A stretch of DNA of 64,000 nucleotides from Hyphomicrobiales bacterium (GTDB lineage: Bacteria; Pseudomonadota; Alphaproteobacteria; Rhizobiales; Rhizobiaceae): assembly GCA_900469475.1 (NCBI GenBank), contig UBXG01000006.1, positions 1 to 64,000 of the forward strand, read 5' to 3'. The position numbers and the translations under genes were made by a program. The notes under the pieces are model-generated. The model ran no database searches and was not told where the DNA came from. It worked only from the letters and a program-made list of their open reading frames with translations. Shown in pieces: positions 44,966-55,534 of this stretch; the stretch's first letter is position 1; each line of letters begins with the position of its first letter.

Positions 44966-45844
44966 ATGAGTTCGCTGAAGACGATCGGTATTATCGGCGC
45001 AGGCCAGATGGGTTGCGGCATTGCCCATGTGTCCGCCATGGCCGGCTACAAGGTTCATATCTACGATCTCGCGCAGGACCGCATCGAAAGCGGGCTCGCC
45101 ACCATCAACGGCAACCTGGCCCGCCAGGTCGCGTCCGGCAAGACGACCGACGAGGAACGCAAGGCAGCGCTTGCCCGCATCACCGGCTCTGCCGATCTCA
45201 ACGATCTCGCCCAGGTCGATCTCGCCATTGAGGCTGCGACGGAAGACGAAAGCGTCAAGCGCAAGATCTATGCGCAGGTGTGTCCGGTGCTAAAGCCCGA
45301 AGCGCTGCTCGCAACGAATACCTCGTCGCTCTCGATCACCCGCCTTGCATCCGCCACCGACCGTCCCGAGCGCTTCATGGGCATCCACTTCATGAATCCG
45401 GTTCCGGTTATGAAGCTGGTGGAACTGGTGCGCGGCATCGCCACCGACGAATCGACCTTCTCCACCGCCAAGGACTATGTTTCCTCGCTGGAAAAGACGA
45501 TCACCGTCGCCGAGGATTTCCCCGCTTTCATCGTCAATCGCATCCTGCTGCCGATGATCAACGAGGCGATCTACACGCTCTATGAAGGCGTCGGCACCGT
45601 CGATGCCATCGATACCGCCATGCGGCTGGGCGCCAACCATCCGATGGGCCCGCTGCAGCTTGCCGACTTCATCGGCCTCGACACCTGCCTTTCGATCATG
45701 CAGGTGCTGCATGACGGGCTCGCCGACTCCAAGTATCGCCCCTGCCCGCTGCTGGTGAAATATGTCGAAGCCGGTTGGCTCGGCCGCAAATCGGGCCGCG
45801 GCTTCTATGACTACCGCGGCGAAACGCCCGTTCCGACGCGATAG
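44966..45844 (+). CDS. hbdA: 3-hydroxybutyryl-CoA dehydrogenase
   Basis: NAD(P)-dependent oxidation or reduction of 3-hydroxybutyryl-CoA, in fatty acid breakdown or polyhydroxybutyrate metabolism. The 292-residue protein has the Rossmann motif IGIIGAGQMGCGIAHV at about 7-22, the catalytic His in MGIHFMNPVPVMKLVE, and the C-terminal GRKSGRGFYDY signature. GGGGAG precedes ATG 44966. Following etfBA, it fits a short acyl-CoA oxidation cluster. Confidence 0.93.
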   Translation: MSSLKTIGIIGAGQMGCGIAHVSAMAGYKVHIYDLAQDRIESGLATINGNLARQVASGKTTDEERKAALARITGSADLNDLAQVDLAIEAATEDESVKRKIYAQVCPVLKPEALLATNTSSLSITRLASATDRPERFMGIHFMNPVPVMKLVELVRGIATDESTFSTAKDYVSSLEKTITVAEDFPAFIVNRILLPMINEAIYTLYEGVGTVDAIDTAMRLGANHPMGPLQLADFIGLDTCLSIMQVLHDGLADSKYRPCPLLVKYVEAGWLGRKSGRGFYDYRGETPVPTR

Positions 45845-45877
45845 TTGCTTTCGGGGTCTCCGGGCCGACCCTCGTGG

Positions 45878-45935
45878 TTCGAGGCCCTGCCGCCGCTACG
45901 CTTTGGTGCCACGGCACCTCACCATGAGGGCGGAA
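45878..45935. repeat. palindromic repeat, CCTCA-TGAGG family, copy 1
   Basis: Contains GGTTCGAGGC and GCACCTCACCATGAGGGCG, a motif set common in intergenic DNA of rhizobia. Read on the minus strand it parallels the element at 46006. Both lie in the 230-base gap between convergent genes and probably form hairpins. Confidence 0.6.
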
Positions 45936-46005
45936 CAAATCCCGCGCATCAACCGAACAAACATATTTGGAAATGGTAGAAATCTAAGCGGGTACAATAG
46001 ATTAG

Positions 46006-46050
46006 CCCTCACCCTGAGGTGGGAGCGCAAGCGACCCTAGAAGGGCGAGG
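46006..46050. repeat. palindromic repeat, CCTCA-TGAGG family, copy 2
   Basis: CCCTCACCCTGAGGTG at 46006, then GAGCGCAAGCGA and CCTAGAAGGGCGAGG. It is a second relative of the 45878 element, inverted with respect to it. Together they fill most of the space between the dehydrogenase and tlpA stop codons. Confidence 0.62.
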
Positions 46051-46074
46051 CGAGTGTTGGCACACCCAGATCTC

Positions 46075-46740
46075 CTAGATCCCAGCCGCAGCCTTCACCA
46101 ACGCTTTCGCATCCTCGCTGTCCCAGGCAGCCGGACCGTTCATCGCTGACAGCAGGCAGCCCTTGTCGTCGATGAGCAGCGTCACCGGCAGGCCGAAGGC
46201 CAGCCCCTGCTTCTTCAACACATTGAACACGCCCATGGTGTTGTCGCGATAGTAGCCGAGCTTGTCGATGGCATATTCCGCACGAAAGGCTTTGGTCTTT
46301 TCATCGTCGCCGGTATCGATGTTGACGGCGACCACCTCGAACTTCTCGCTGCCGACGCTCTTCTCAAGCGCGTTCAGTGCCGGCATTTCCTCGCGGCACG
46401 GCACGCACCATGTCGCCCAGACATTCAAGAGCACGGTCTTGCCGGCGAAATTGCTCATCGACAGCGATTGCCCGTCAGCCCCCTTGAAGGAAACACCCTG
46501 AAGCGATATAGGCGCCGGCGGCACGCTCATGGCGGCGACCTGCCCCTTGGTGAAAGGCGTCAGGGCAGCAGCGCGATCCCTGGCCGACCCGCATTGATCG
46601 GCTGAGGCCGTTTCACCAATGCCATTGCCATACCCCGCCTCCTTCACGTATACCGCTGCCGCACCGGCAATAACCCCGGCGACGGCGGCAAGCATAACAA
46701 GTTTCATGGACGGCAGACCGAACGGCTTCTTTGCTGTCAT
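46075..46740 (-). CDS. tlpA: TlpA disulfide reductase family protein
   Basis: Membrane-anchored periplasmic thioredoxin-like protein of 221 residues. A signal anchor lies at about 11-33 and the redox motif [15 protein letters not shown] has C112 and C115. A further cysteine pair, C50 and one near [12 protein letters not shown], resembles Bradyrhizobium TlpA, which keeps the copper site of cytochrome aa3 oxidase reduced. Its ATG is only 23 bases from argH on the other strand. Confidence 0.92.
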   Translation of the reverse strand: MTAKKPFGLPSMKLVMLAAVAGVIAGAAAVYVKEAGYGNGIGETASADQCGSARDRAAALTPFTKGQVAAMSVPPAPISLQGVSFKGADGQSLSMSNFAGKTVLLNVWATWCVPCREEMPALNALEKSVGSEKFEVVAVNIDTGDDEKTKAFRAEYAIDKLGYYRDNTMGVFNVLKKQGLAFGLPVTLLIDDKGCLLSAMNGPAAWDSEDAKALVKAAAGI

Positions 46741-46763
46741 TTCATTCTCCAGGTGGGCATCTC

Positions 46764-48164
<1,401 letters not shown>

Positions 48165-48263
48165 GAAAATCGGCGAAAGTCACAACCAACAATCAGGGTG
48201 CACAAGGCCTGGAAACTTCGCTAAGAAGAGTGACTTCCGCGTTTGCCGCCCAAGAGGATTTCG

Positions 48264-48458
48264 ATGCAGATCAACATGCCGCACATCATCCGCCTGACCG
48301 TCGTGCTTTCGGTCGTCGGCCTTGCCGTCGTCGGATGTGGCCGCAAAGGCCCTCTCGATCCTCCGAGTGCTCATGCGACCAAAGGCGGTGACGTCTCCAA
48401 GCCGACGAAGGAGCCGGGCACGGAGGACAAGAAGTTCTTCCTCGACCCGCTTCTCTAA
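48264..48458 (+). CDS. lptM: small lipoprotein, LptM/YifL-like
   Basis: A 64-residue lipoprotein. The signal peptide ends in the lipobox VVGC with lipidated C25, directly followed by GRKGPLDPP, the diagnostic motif of the LptM (YifL) family, which in E. coli assists maturation of the LptDE lipopolysaccharide translocon. The tail is charged. GAGGA precedes ATG 48264. As in many proteobacteria it lies immediately upstream of lysA. Confidence 0.9.
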   Translation: MQINMPHIIRLTVVLSVVGLAVVGCGRKGPLDPPSAHATKGGDVSKPTKEPGTEDKKFFLDPLL

Positions 48459-48471
48459 TTAGGCAACGACC

Positions 48472-49743
48472 GTGAACCATTTTGAGTATCGCGACGGCAT
48501 CCTCTACGCCGAGGATGTACCGGTTCCGGAGATCGCCAAGGCGGTCGGTACCCCCTTCTACGTCTATTCGACGGCTACGTTGGAACGCCATTACCGCGTC
48601 TTCGCGGAAGCCTTCGACGATGTCGATGCCATGGTCTGCTATGCCATGAAGGCCAATTCCAACCAGGCGGTGCTGAAGACGCTCGGCCGACTCGGCGCCG
48701 GCGTCGATGTCGTCTCTGTCGGTGAGCTGCGCCGCGCACTGGCCGCAGGCATTCCCGCAAGCCGCATCATGTTCTCCGGCGTCGGCAAGACGGCGCAGGA
48801 AATGGACGCGGCGCTCGAAGCCGGCATTTACTGCTTCAACGTCGAATCCGAACCGGAACTGGAAGTGCTGAACCAGCGCGCCGTTCGCGCCGGCAAGGTG
48901 GCACCCGTCTCCTTCCGCATCAATCCCGATGTCGATGCGCGCACGCATGCGAAGATTTCGACCGGCAAGAAGGAAAACAAGTTCGGCATTTCATGGCAGC
49001 GCGCCCGCGCCGTCTATGAGCGCGCCGCCAGCCTGCCTGGGATCAAGGTCACCGGCATCGATATGCACATTGGCAGCCAGATCACCGAGCTGCAACCCTT
49101 CGACGACGCCTTCAAGCTGCTGCGCGACCTCGTAGAAACGCTGCGCGGCGATGGTCATGACATCCATCACGTCGATATCGGCGGCGGCCTCGGCATTCCC
49201 TACCGAGACGACAACGATCCTCCGCCGCTGCCGGATGCGTATGCCGAGATCGTCAAGAACCAGCTGCGCGGCCTCAATTGCCGGATCGTCACCGAGCCTG
49301 GCCGCCTGATCGTCGGCAACGCCGGCATTCTGGTGACCGAGGTCATCTATGTGAAGGATGGCGGCGACAAGAGCTTCGTCATCGTCGACGGCGCCATGAA
49401 CGACCTCATTCGCCCAACGCTCTACGAAGCCTATCACGAGATCAGGCCGGTTGCTGTCGGCGATGTGAGCACGCCGCGCATCAAGGCCGATGTCGTCGGC
49501 CCGGTCTGCGAGACGGGCGATTATCTGGCGCTCGACCGCGAGATGGCGCTGCCGAAGCCCGGCGATCTCCTCGCGGTCGGCTCGGCCGGTGCCTATGGCG
49601 CCGTGCAGGCCGGTACCTACAACAGCCGCCTCCTGGTTCCGGAAGTGCTGGTCAAAGGGAATGAATTCCATGTCGTCCGTCCACGCACGACTTACGAGGA
49701 ACTGATCGGGCTGGATTCCATCCCGGCCTGGCTTGAGGGATAA
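48472..49743 (+). CDS. lysA: diaminopimelate decarboxylase
   Basis: PLP enzyme converting meso-diaminopimelate to lysine. The 423-residue protein begins with GTG 48472, 13 bases after the lptM stop codon. The PLP lysine is in VCYAMKANSNQAVLKTL (about 56-72), and GGGLGIPYRDD, EPGRLIVGNAG and GPVCETGDYLA (the catalytic Cys of the partner active site) are present. It closes the lysine pathway that starts with lysC at 10759. Confidence 0.97.
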   Translation: MNHFEYRDGILYAEDVPVPEIAKAVGTPFYVYSTATLERHYRVFAEAFDDVDAMVCYAMKANSNQAVLKTLGRLGAGVDVVSVGELRRALAAGIPASRIMFSGVGKTAQEMDAALEAGIYCFNVESEPELEVLNQRAVRAGKVAPVSFRINPDVDARTHAKISTGKKENKFGISWQRARAVYERAASLPGIKVTGIDMHIGSQITELQPFDDAFKLLRDLVETLRGDGHDIHHVDIGGGLGIPYRDDNDPPPLPDAYAEIVKNQLRGLNCRIVTEPGRLIVGNAGILVTEVIYVKDGGDKSFVIVDGAMNDLIRPTLYEAYHEIRPVAVGDVSTPRIKADVVGPVCETGDYLALDREMALPKPGDLLAVGSAGAYGAVQAGTYNSRLLVPEVLVKGNEFHVVRPRTTYEELIGLDSIPAWLEG

Positions 49744-49762
49744 TCGGCTTCAATCGACACTT

Positions 49763-49794
49763 TCGGGCAGGACCGCAAAAGTTGTCTTGCCCGA
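49763..49794 (+). terminator. candidate terminator hairpin after lysA
   Basis: TCGGGCA (49763-49769) pairs with TGCCCGA (49788-49794), with partial pairing inside. It lies 20 bases after the lysA stop codon. The following U tract is poor, so confidence is limited. Confidence 0.4.
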
Positions 49795-49977
49795 TCACGT
49801 TTCGGCGAAGTCCGATGAAAAAACAGCCTTTCACACCCGTTGCCCTCGTCTTCGCCACAAAGAATGTTATCTTTGATTGAATGGTGTCTCGCCGGGCACC
49901 GCGTGCGCGAGCGTGTGGGACGCCGCGCCACCCAAACGGGCTACTAGCCAACGTCAGATCGGGAGAAGACCGGACCG

Positions 49978-52719
49978 ATGACCAGCCCCAGCAACCCTAA
50001 GAAGGGCGCTTTCGCCACCCGTCCGGCGCTGGCGCGCATGGTTGCGATCAAGCGTCTCTTTGCTCGGCTGGTTCTGGTCAGCGAACAGCTTCTGCCACGG
50101 CTGCTGTTGCCGGCATCCATTCTGGCCCTTTTCCTCTCCGTCGCCTGGTTCGGCATTTTCCGCATGGCGCCGGATATTCTGCGCTTTCTGCTGCTTGCCG
50201 TCTTCGCGGTCGGCTTCGCCGTCTCCCTCTATCCGCTACGCCGCCTGCACTGGCCGAATACCACAGAGGCGGACCGACTGCTGGAAGAGCGCAATGGTCT
50301 CGCCCACCAGCCCGTTACGGTGCAGGAAGACGAACCGGCGCTCGACACCCCGTTTGCGCGTGCACTCTGGCGCGAACACCAGACGCGCATGGCCGAACGC
50401 ATCGCCGCCCTGGATGCCGGCCTGCCCAGGCCGGATATCACGCGCTACGACCGCTTTGCATTGCGCGCAGTTCCGGCGCTGCTGCTTGTAACGGCCTTCA
50501 GCTTTTCCATGTCCAACAGCGGCGGCTCGCTCAGTGATGCCTTCACGGCATCGACCTCCACCTCGAGCAATCCGGATGTCCGCGTCGATGCCTGGGTCAC
50601 CCCGCCCTATTACACCGGCGAGCCTCCGGTATATCTAACCGGCAATGTCGACAATGCCGGCAATAGCCTGAACGTGCCGCAATTCTCCGAGCTCACTGTA
50701 CGTGTTTCAGGTGCTGCCACGGATGAGAAAGTGCTGTTCCAGGCGGCTGGCGCGGAAAAAGGCGCCGAAATCCCCGAGCAGGCCGCTGATGCCGACAAGG
50801 AGGGCCCGGCTGGCACAAGACCTGCAACGGTTACCGCCGTGCCGCCCGCAGCAAACGGCACCGGCAATATCCCGGCTGCAGACGGGATGGTCGCACGCAC
50901 GCACGTCCTGAAGCTCGAAAAGGGTGGCGAACTCACAGTCAACGGCAAGTCCTGGTCCTTCAATGTGGTCATCGATAAGCCGCCGGAGATCACCTTCGAC
51001 GGCATTCCGCATGCGACAGCCAGCGGTGCGCTGGAACTCGGCTTCAAGGTCAGGGATGATTACGGCGTTGAGGAAGCCCGTGCCGAGATCGTGCCGGTGG
51101 AATCCGATCCTGCCGCGACGCCGCTCTATGGCTTGCCGGAATTCAAGCTCGAAATGCCGCGTCGCGACCGCCGCAATGGCAAGGGTCTGGCAAGCCATGA
51201 TCTGACTCAGGATCCGCTGGCCGGCAAGCGCGTGCGCATCACCCTCGTCGCCAAGGACGGTGCCGGCCAGACGGGACGCAGCTCACCCTATGAGATGGTA
51301 TTGCCATCCCGTAGTTTCAGCCAGCCGCTCGCTGCCGCCGTGGCCGAAGAACGTCAGGTCTTCGCGCTCGATACGCGGAAGATGCCGGAAGCAATCGAAC
51401 TCAACAAGTCTCTGACCATACGCCCCGAAGAAACAATCCCCGATCTCGGCAACTATCTCGCCATCAAGTCGGCGCTGACGCGCATGAAGCTCGCGAGCGA
51501 CGAGGCCTCGCTCAAGGATACGGCTGATTATCTCTGGCAGATCGCGCTCGGCATGGAAGATGCGCAGCTTACGGACGCGGAAAAGGCCCTGCGCGACGCC
51601 CAGCAGAAGCTCTCCGATGCGCTTCAGCGCAACGCCTCGGACGCCGAGATCAAGAAGCTGACTGACGAGCTGCGCAAGGCTATGGACGCCTATATGAAGG
51701 AGCTGGCCGAGCGCATGCGCAACATGCCGGCCCAGCCGAACCAGCGTTCCGCCAATATCCTGCGCCAGCAGGATCTGCAGCGCATGATGGATCAGATCGA
51801 GAATCTCGCCCGCTCCGGCAATCGCCAGGCCGCACAGCAGATGCTTTCCGAACTGCAGCAGCTGATGAACAGCCTGCAGGCCGGCAAGCCGCAGCCCGGG
51901 CAGCAGCAGAACCAGGCCAACGACAAGATGCGCGAGCAGATGGACAAGCTCGGCCGCATCATGCGCGATCAGCAGAAGCTGATGGATCAGACCTTCAAGC
52001 TTGATCAAGCCATGCGCGATCGTATGCAGCGCGGCGATTCCAACGAGGACGGCGACGGCTTGATGGATCAGCCCATGCCCGGCCTCAACGACCCGATGCG
52101 CCCGGATATGGGCCAGCGCAGCCAAGGCCAGCAGGATCAGCAGCAAGGCCAGAACCAGCAGGGCGATAAGGGCAAGGATCCCACCGATGGCATGACGGCC
52201 GATCAGCTGCGCGACGCGCTGAAGCAGCTGCGCCAGCAGCAGGAGGATCTCGGCAAACAGCTTGGCGAACTCCAGAAAAACCTTGGCTCACTGGGCATGA
52301 AGCCAAATCAGAATTACGGCAAGGCACAGCAGGAAATGAAAGGGGCGTCCGGTCAGCTTGCCGAGGGCAACGGCGAAGGCGCAGTGCAGGGCCAGGGACG
52401 CGCGCTGGACGCCCTGCGCAAGGGCACGCGCGAAATGATGAACCAGCTTATGGCCCAGATGCAGCAGGGACAAGGGCAGGGTCAGGGACAGATGCCGGGG
52501 CAGATGGGCCAAGGCGGCCAAAACGGCCGCGATCCGCTCGGCCGATCGCGCAACGAGGGTGGTTTCTCGGACAACCCTAACGACAACATGGTGCCTGATA
52601 TCATCAACGCAGAGCGCGCCCGCCAAATTCTCGACGCCATTCGCGAGCGGCTGAGCAACAATCCCACGCTCAGCGAAGAACGGCGCTATCTGGAGCGTCT
52701 GCTGAATTTGGGTCAGTGA
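49978..52719 (+). CDS. TIGR02302 family protein (DUF4175)
   Basis: A 913-residue alphaproteobacterial membrane protein of unknown function. N-terminal membrane segments lie at about 40-62, 65-85 and 160-178. A periplasmic, partly beta-rich region follows (about 190-450). A long Gln/Met-rich helical and low-complexity region (about 500-870) contains repeated DQQ, QGQ and MxxQ stretches predicted to be coiled-coil or disordered. GGAGAAG precedes ATG 49978. It follows lysA as in other rhizobia. Roles in the cell envelope are possible but unproven. Confidence 0.88.
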   Translation: MTSPSNPKKGAFATRPALARMVAIKRLFARLVLVSEQLLPRLLLPASILALFLSVAWFGIFRMAPDILRFLLLAVFAVGFAVSLYPLRRLHWPNTTEADRLLEERNGLAHQPVTVQEDEPALDTPFARALWREHQTRMAERIAALDAGLPRPDITRYDRFALRAVPALLLVTAFSFSMSNSGGSLSDAFTASTSTSSNPDVRVDAWVTPPYYTGEPPVYLTGNVDNAGNSLNVPQFSELTVRVSGAATDEKVLFQAAGAEKGAEIPEQAADADKEGPAGTRPATVTAVPPAANGTGNIPAADGMVARTHVLKLEKGGELTVNGKSWSFNVVIDKPPEITFDGIPHATASGALELGFKVRDDYGVEEARAEIVPVESDPAATPLYGLPEFKLEMPRRDRRNGKGLASHDLTQDPLAGKRVRITLVAKDGAGQTGRSSPYEMVLPSRSFSQPLAAAVAEERQVFALDTRKMPEAIELNKSLTIRPEETIPDLGNYLAIKSALTRMKLASDEASLKDTADYLWQIALGMEDAQLTDAEKALRDAQQKLSDALQRNASDAEIKKLTDELRKAMDAYMKELAERMRNMPAQPNQRSANILRQQDLQRMMDQIENLARSGNRQAAQQMLSELQQLMNSLQAGKPQPGQQQNQANDKMREQMDKLGRIMRDQQKLMDQTFKLDQAMRDRMQRGDSNEDGDGLMDQPMPGLNDPMRPDMGQRSQGQQDQQQGQNQQGDKGKDPTDGMTADQLRDALKQLRQQQEDLGKQLGELQKNLGSLGMKPNQNYGKAQQEMKGASGQLAEGNGEGAVQGQGRALDALRKGTREMMNQLMAQMQQGQGQGQGQMPGQMGQGGQNGRDPLGRSRNEGGFSDNPNDNMVPDIINAERARQILDAIRERLSNNPTLSEERRYLERLLNLGQ

Positions 52720-52791
52720 GGCAGCTTTGGACTGCCGCCCATGACGAGAATGGAGCCAGCACGAGGACACCCGTGCTGACCAGAAGCAATG

Positions 52792-53151
52792 TTAGGCAGC
52801 CAAGGCCCGCGCAACAGCCTTGCGGATGTCCGGCAGCGCAAATGGCTTGGCAACGACGTCGACGATCTTTTCCATGAGGTCATCGGCACGCTCGCGCTGC
52901 TCCGCATAGCCGGTCATCAGCAGGATTTTCATCCCCGGGCACGTTGAATGTGCCTGATGCGCGAGCTCGATACCGTCCATCACGGGCATGCGTATATCCG
53001 AGAGAAGCAGGTCGTAGCCGCCCTCTTTCAGCTTTTCCAAGCCTTCCGCGCCGTCTGCCGCCTCTTCGGTCTCGTGGCCGTCCAAGCGCAGCGCGCGGGC
53101 GACGAAGCTGCGCAGCGAGTCCTCGTCTTCCGTGATCAGAATTTTTGCCAT
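52792..53151 (-). CDS. cpdR: response regulator CpdR
   Basis: A stand-alone receiver domain of 119 residues with the phosphoacceptor D52 in DLLLSDIRMPVMDG, acidic pocket E8-D9-E10, and the conserved Lys in VVAKPFALPDI. Unphosphorylated CpdR is the adaptor that primes ClpXP for degradation of cell-cycle substrates in Caulobacter and Sinorhizobium. The protein ends in Ala-Ala, matching the C-terminal degron reported for CpdR. ATG 53151 is chosen over an extended frame. It is the only gene here with a direct cell-cycle role apart from ftsEX. Confidence 0.93.
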   Translation of the reverse strand: MAKILITEDEDSLRSFVARALRLDGHETEEAADGAEGLEKLKEGGYDLLLSDIRMPVMDGIELAHQAHSTCPGMKILLMTGYAEQRERADDLMEKIVDVVAKPFALPDIRKAVARALAA

Positions 53152-53309
53152 GGTCCGTGCTCCTGGTCCGTCATGTTCCGCGACCGAAATCATCAGAATT
53201 CCGTTTGCGATAGGTAAACAGCGGGCGGGCGATCGGCTCCGTGGTTAACGGTTCGTCATCGCTGGAGCAGAATGGGACAGGCGGACATGTCGCCTGCATT
53301 AACTCTGAA

Positions 53310-53858
53310 TCAGGCCTCGACGTCGCCCGTGACGACGCCGACGAAGGGCAATTCGCGGAAGGCGTAGGCGACATCCATGCCGTAGCCGACAACGAAATAA
53401 TCGGGGCATTCGAAGCCGACATAATCGGCCTCCAGCTCTTCCTGGCGCTTGACGCTCTTGTCGAGCAGGACGGCCAGCGTGACGTTGCGGGCGCCACGCT
53501 CATAAAGCAGTTCCTTGGCGAAACGCAGCGTGCGGCCCGATTCCAGAATGTCGTCGATCAGCAAAACGTCCCGATCCTTGACGTCGCTGTCAATGTCCTT
53601 GACGATGCGCACGCCCTGCGACGTCGTGCCGGCGCCGTAGCTCGAAAGCGTGATGAACTCGACCTCCGGGGCAAGCCCGGTCTCATGCAGAGCACGGAGC
53701 AAATCGGCTGCGAAGATAAATGAGCCCTTGAGGATGGCGATGACGAGGAGGTCCTTCGTCGGCCCCTTGGCGATTTCCTTCGCCAAGGCATGATTGCGCT
53801 CGGCAATCTGCTCGGCAGTGAAAAGCGGCTCGATATTCTTCCCGCGTACAACAGGCAT
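53310..53858 (-). CDS. hpt: hypoxanthine phosphoribosyltransferase
   Basis: Purine salvage enzyme, making IMP and GMP from hypoxanthine and guanine with PRPP. The 182-residue protein carries the PRPP-binding loop VLLIDDILESGRTL and LLVIAILKGSFIFAADLLRAL, the two flexible-loop regions of the Hpt family. ATG 53858 gives the family N-terminus MPVVRGKNIEPLFTAEQIAERN-like; an upstream extension of 15 codons is not supported. Confidence 0.93.
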   Translation of the reverse strand: MPVVRGKNIEPLFTAEQIAERNHALAKEIAKGPTKDLLVIAILKGSFIFAADLLRALHETGLAPEVEFITLSSYGAGTTSQGVRIVKDIDSDVKDRDVLLIDDILESGRTLRFAKELLYERGARNVTLAVLLDKSVKRQEELEADYVGFECPDYFVVGYGMDVAYAFRELPFVGVVTGDVEA

Positions 53859-53998
53859 TGATTGGCATGCTCCATGGCTAAGCGGCCCGTGGCCGCCGAT
53901 CAAGCTCTATAGCGCTGCGTATCACATATGACGCGCAAAGGTCGCTGTAGCTCTCTAAAGCAGTAGCCCCTAGCACAATCGGCAAGCCCGACACACCC

Positions 53999-54664
53999 CT
54001 ACGGCATGAAGGAAAGCTGGACATCCGGCGTTTTTCCACCGGGATGCTGCAATCGCGTCGAAAATCCGCGGCTTTCATGCGGCCCGAGGCGATCGACGGG
54101 CGTGTCCACAACGATGCTCCTGACCAGCTGGCCGCCGGCAAAAAGATCGGCGCGCACTTGCGGAACCGAAAGCGTGGCACCGCTGACATTCTCGATGATG
54201 CCGTTCAATCTCAAGACGGGCAGCCCGCTCTCATCCCTTGGCGTCAGCGTCACATGCGAGAACTGCAGCGGATCGGACGTCGCCTCGGCGGGGGCGTTGG
54301 AGAGACCGGAAAAACCGCCGGAAAGACCGAAGATCAAGATTGCGAGGCAAATGATCAGCGCGACGAAGCTGCGCCGCGATGCCTGCTGCAAAACCTCCTC
54401 GACACTGCGCAAGACGGACAGGATGCGTGAGAAGGTGGTCTTGCGCGTCACGGGTTGCGGTTTTGGTCTGGTATGCCCGCCATAGCGCATGTTAACGCCG
54501 GACACAGTCCGTCCGCGTGCAGCGGAAACGGTCACGAATTCGGCATCGACGATATCGGGCTTCGGCATGACGTAATGCGCCTGGCCCGACCCCGCTCCTC
54601 GTTCGGGCGGAATGAGGTCATAAACCAGCCCCGCCTGCTGTTGACGGTGGCGAAAAGCGCCCAT
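53999..54664 (-). CDS. membrane-anchored protein, DUF3426-like, no zinc ribbon
   Basis: A 221-residue protein with a basic N-terminal half, one membrane helix at about 101-120 (SFVALIICLAILIFGLSGGF), and a periplasmic C-domain with LQFSHVTLTPRDESGLPVLRLNGIIENVSGATLSVPQVRADLF, resembling the DUF3426 domain of zinc-ribbon proteins often encoded beside ftsE in alphaproteobacteria. GGGAGG six bases before ATG 54664 supports this start. No CxxC zinc-ribbon is present here or in the sequence immediately upstream. It diverges from ftsE. Function unknown. Confidence 0.72.
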   Translation of the reverse strand: MGAFRHRQQQAGLVYDLIPPERGAGSGQAHYVMPKPDIVDAEFVTVSAARGRTVSGVNMRYGGHTRPKPQPVTRKTTFSRILSVLRSVEEVLQQASRRSFVALIICLAILIFGLSGGFSGLSNAPAEATSDPLQFSHVTLTPRDESGLPVLRLNGIIENVSGATLSVPQVRADLFAGGQLVRSIVVDTPVDRLGPHESRGFSTRLQHPGGKTPDVQLSFMP

Positions 54665-54874
54665 GATGGCCTCCCTTTGCGGTGATCCACATGGTTTCGA
54701 CGCCCATTGCCAATCTGGGCATTGAAACGAATCCTGCCCAGTCGTAAATTTTATTGGTTAATGCTTCGCAAAGATCGCCATGAATAGGGCGCCTTTCCAG
54801 AAAAATTTACCGGCTGTTAATGCCATTGGTTAACAAGTCGCCTGATTGAACCCTGCGGAAGACTGGACTGCCCG

Positions 54875-55534
54875 TTGATTCATTTTGAGAACGTCGGTTT
54901 GCGCTACGGCATGGGTCCGGAAATCCTCCGCGACCTGAGCTTCGACATACCGAGGAAATCGTTCCAGTTCCTGACCGGCCCCTCCGGCGCCGGCAAGACG
55001 ACATTGTTGCGGCTGCTCTTCATGTCGCTGCAGCCGACGCGTGGGCTGATCCGCATGTTCGACAGGGAGATCTCCTCGATACCGCGCAACGAACTGCCGC
55101 TGCTGCGCCGCCGTGTCGGCATCGTCTTCCAGGACTTCCGGCTGCTCGAACATCTGACGACATACGAAAACGTTGCCCTGCCCTTGCGCGTGCGCGGCAA
55201 GGATGAAAGCTCCTACCGCACCGACGTCCTGGAGCTGCTGAAATGGGTGGGGCTCGGCGAGCGTATCAACGTGCTGCCGCCGGTTCTTTCCGGCGGCGAA
55301 AAACAGCGCGCGGCCATCGCGCGGGCCCTCATCGACCGCCCGGAAATCCTGCTTGCCGACGAGCCCACGGGCAATGTCGATCCGCCGATGGCGCGCCGCC
55401 TGCTCAATCTGTTTCTGGAGCTTAACCGGCTCGGCACTGCCGTCGTCATTGCGACGCACGATCTCGCCTTGATGGACCAGATCGAAGCGAGACGCATGAT
55501 CCTATCGGGGGGGCATCTCGATATCTATGACTGA
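54875..55534 (+). CDS. ftsE: cell division ATP-binding protein FtsE
   Basis: ABC-type ATPase that with FtsX activates peptidoglycan hydrolases at the division site. The 219-residue protein has Walker A GPSGAGKT 35-42, the signature LSGGEKQRAAIARAL, and Walker B ILLADEPTGNVDP. The start is a TTG at 54875, where the protein aligns with the family N-terminus (MIHFENVGLRYG). The ribosome binding site is weak. It overlaps ftsX by eight bases. Confidence 0.95.
   Translation: MIHFENVGLRYGMGPEILRDLSFDIPRKSFQFLTGPSGAGKTTLLRLLFMSLQPTRGLIRMFDREISSIPRNELPLLRRRVGIVFQDFRLLEHLTTYENVALPLRVRGKDESSYRTDVLELLKWVGLGERINVLPPVLSGGEKQRAAIARALIDRPEILLADEPTGNVDPPMARRLLNLFLELNRLGTAVVIATHDLALMDQIEARRMILSGGHLDIYD

Noticed and set aside
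16042..46050. CRISPR array from the many repeats
   Set aside because: The repeats are dispersed palindromes between genes, not direct repeats with unique spacers, and no cas genes are present.
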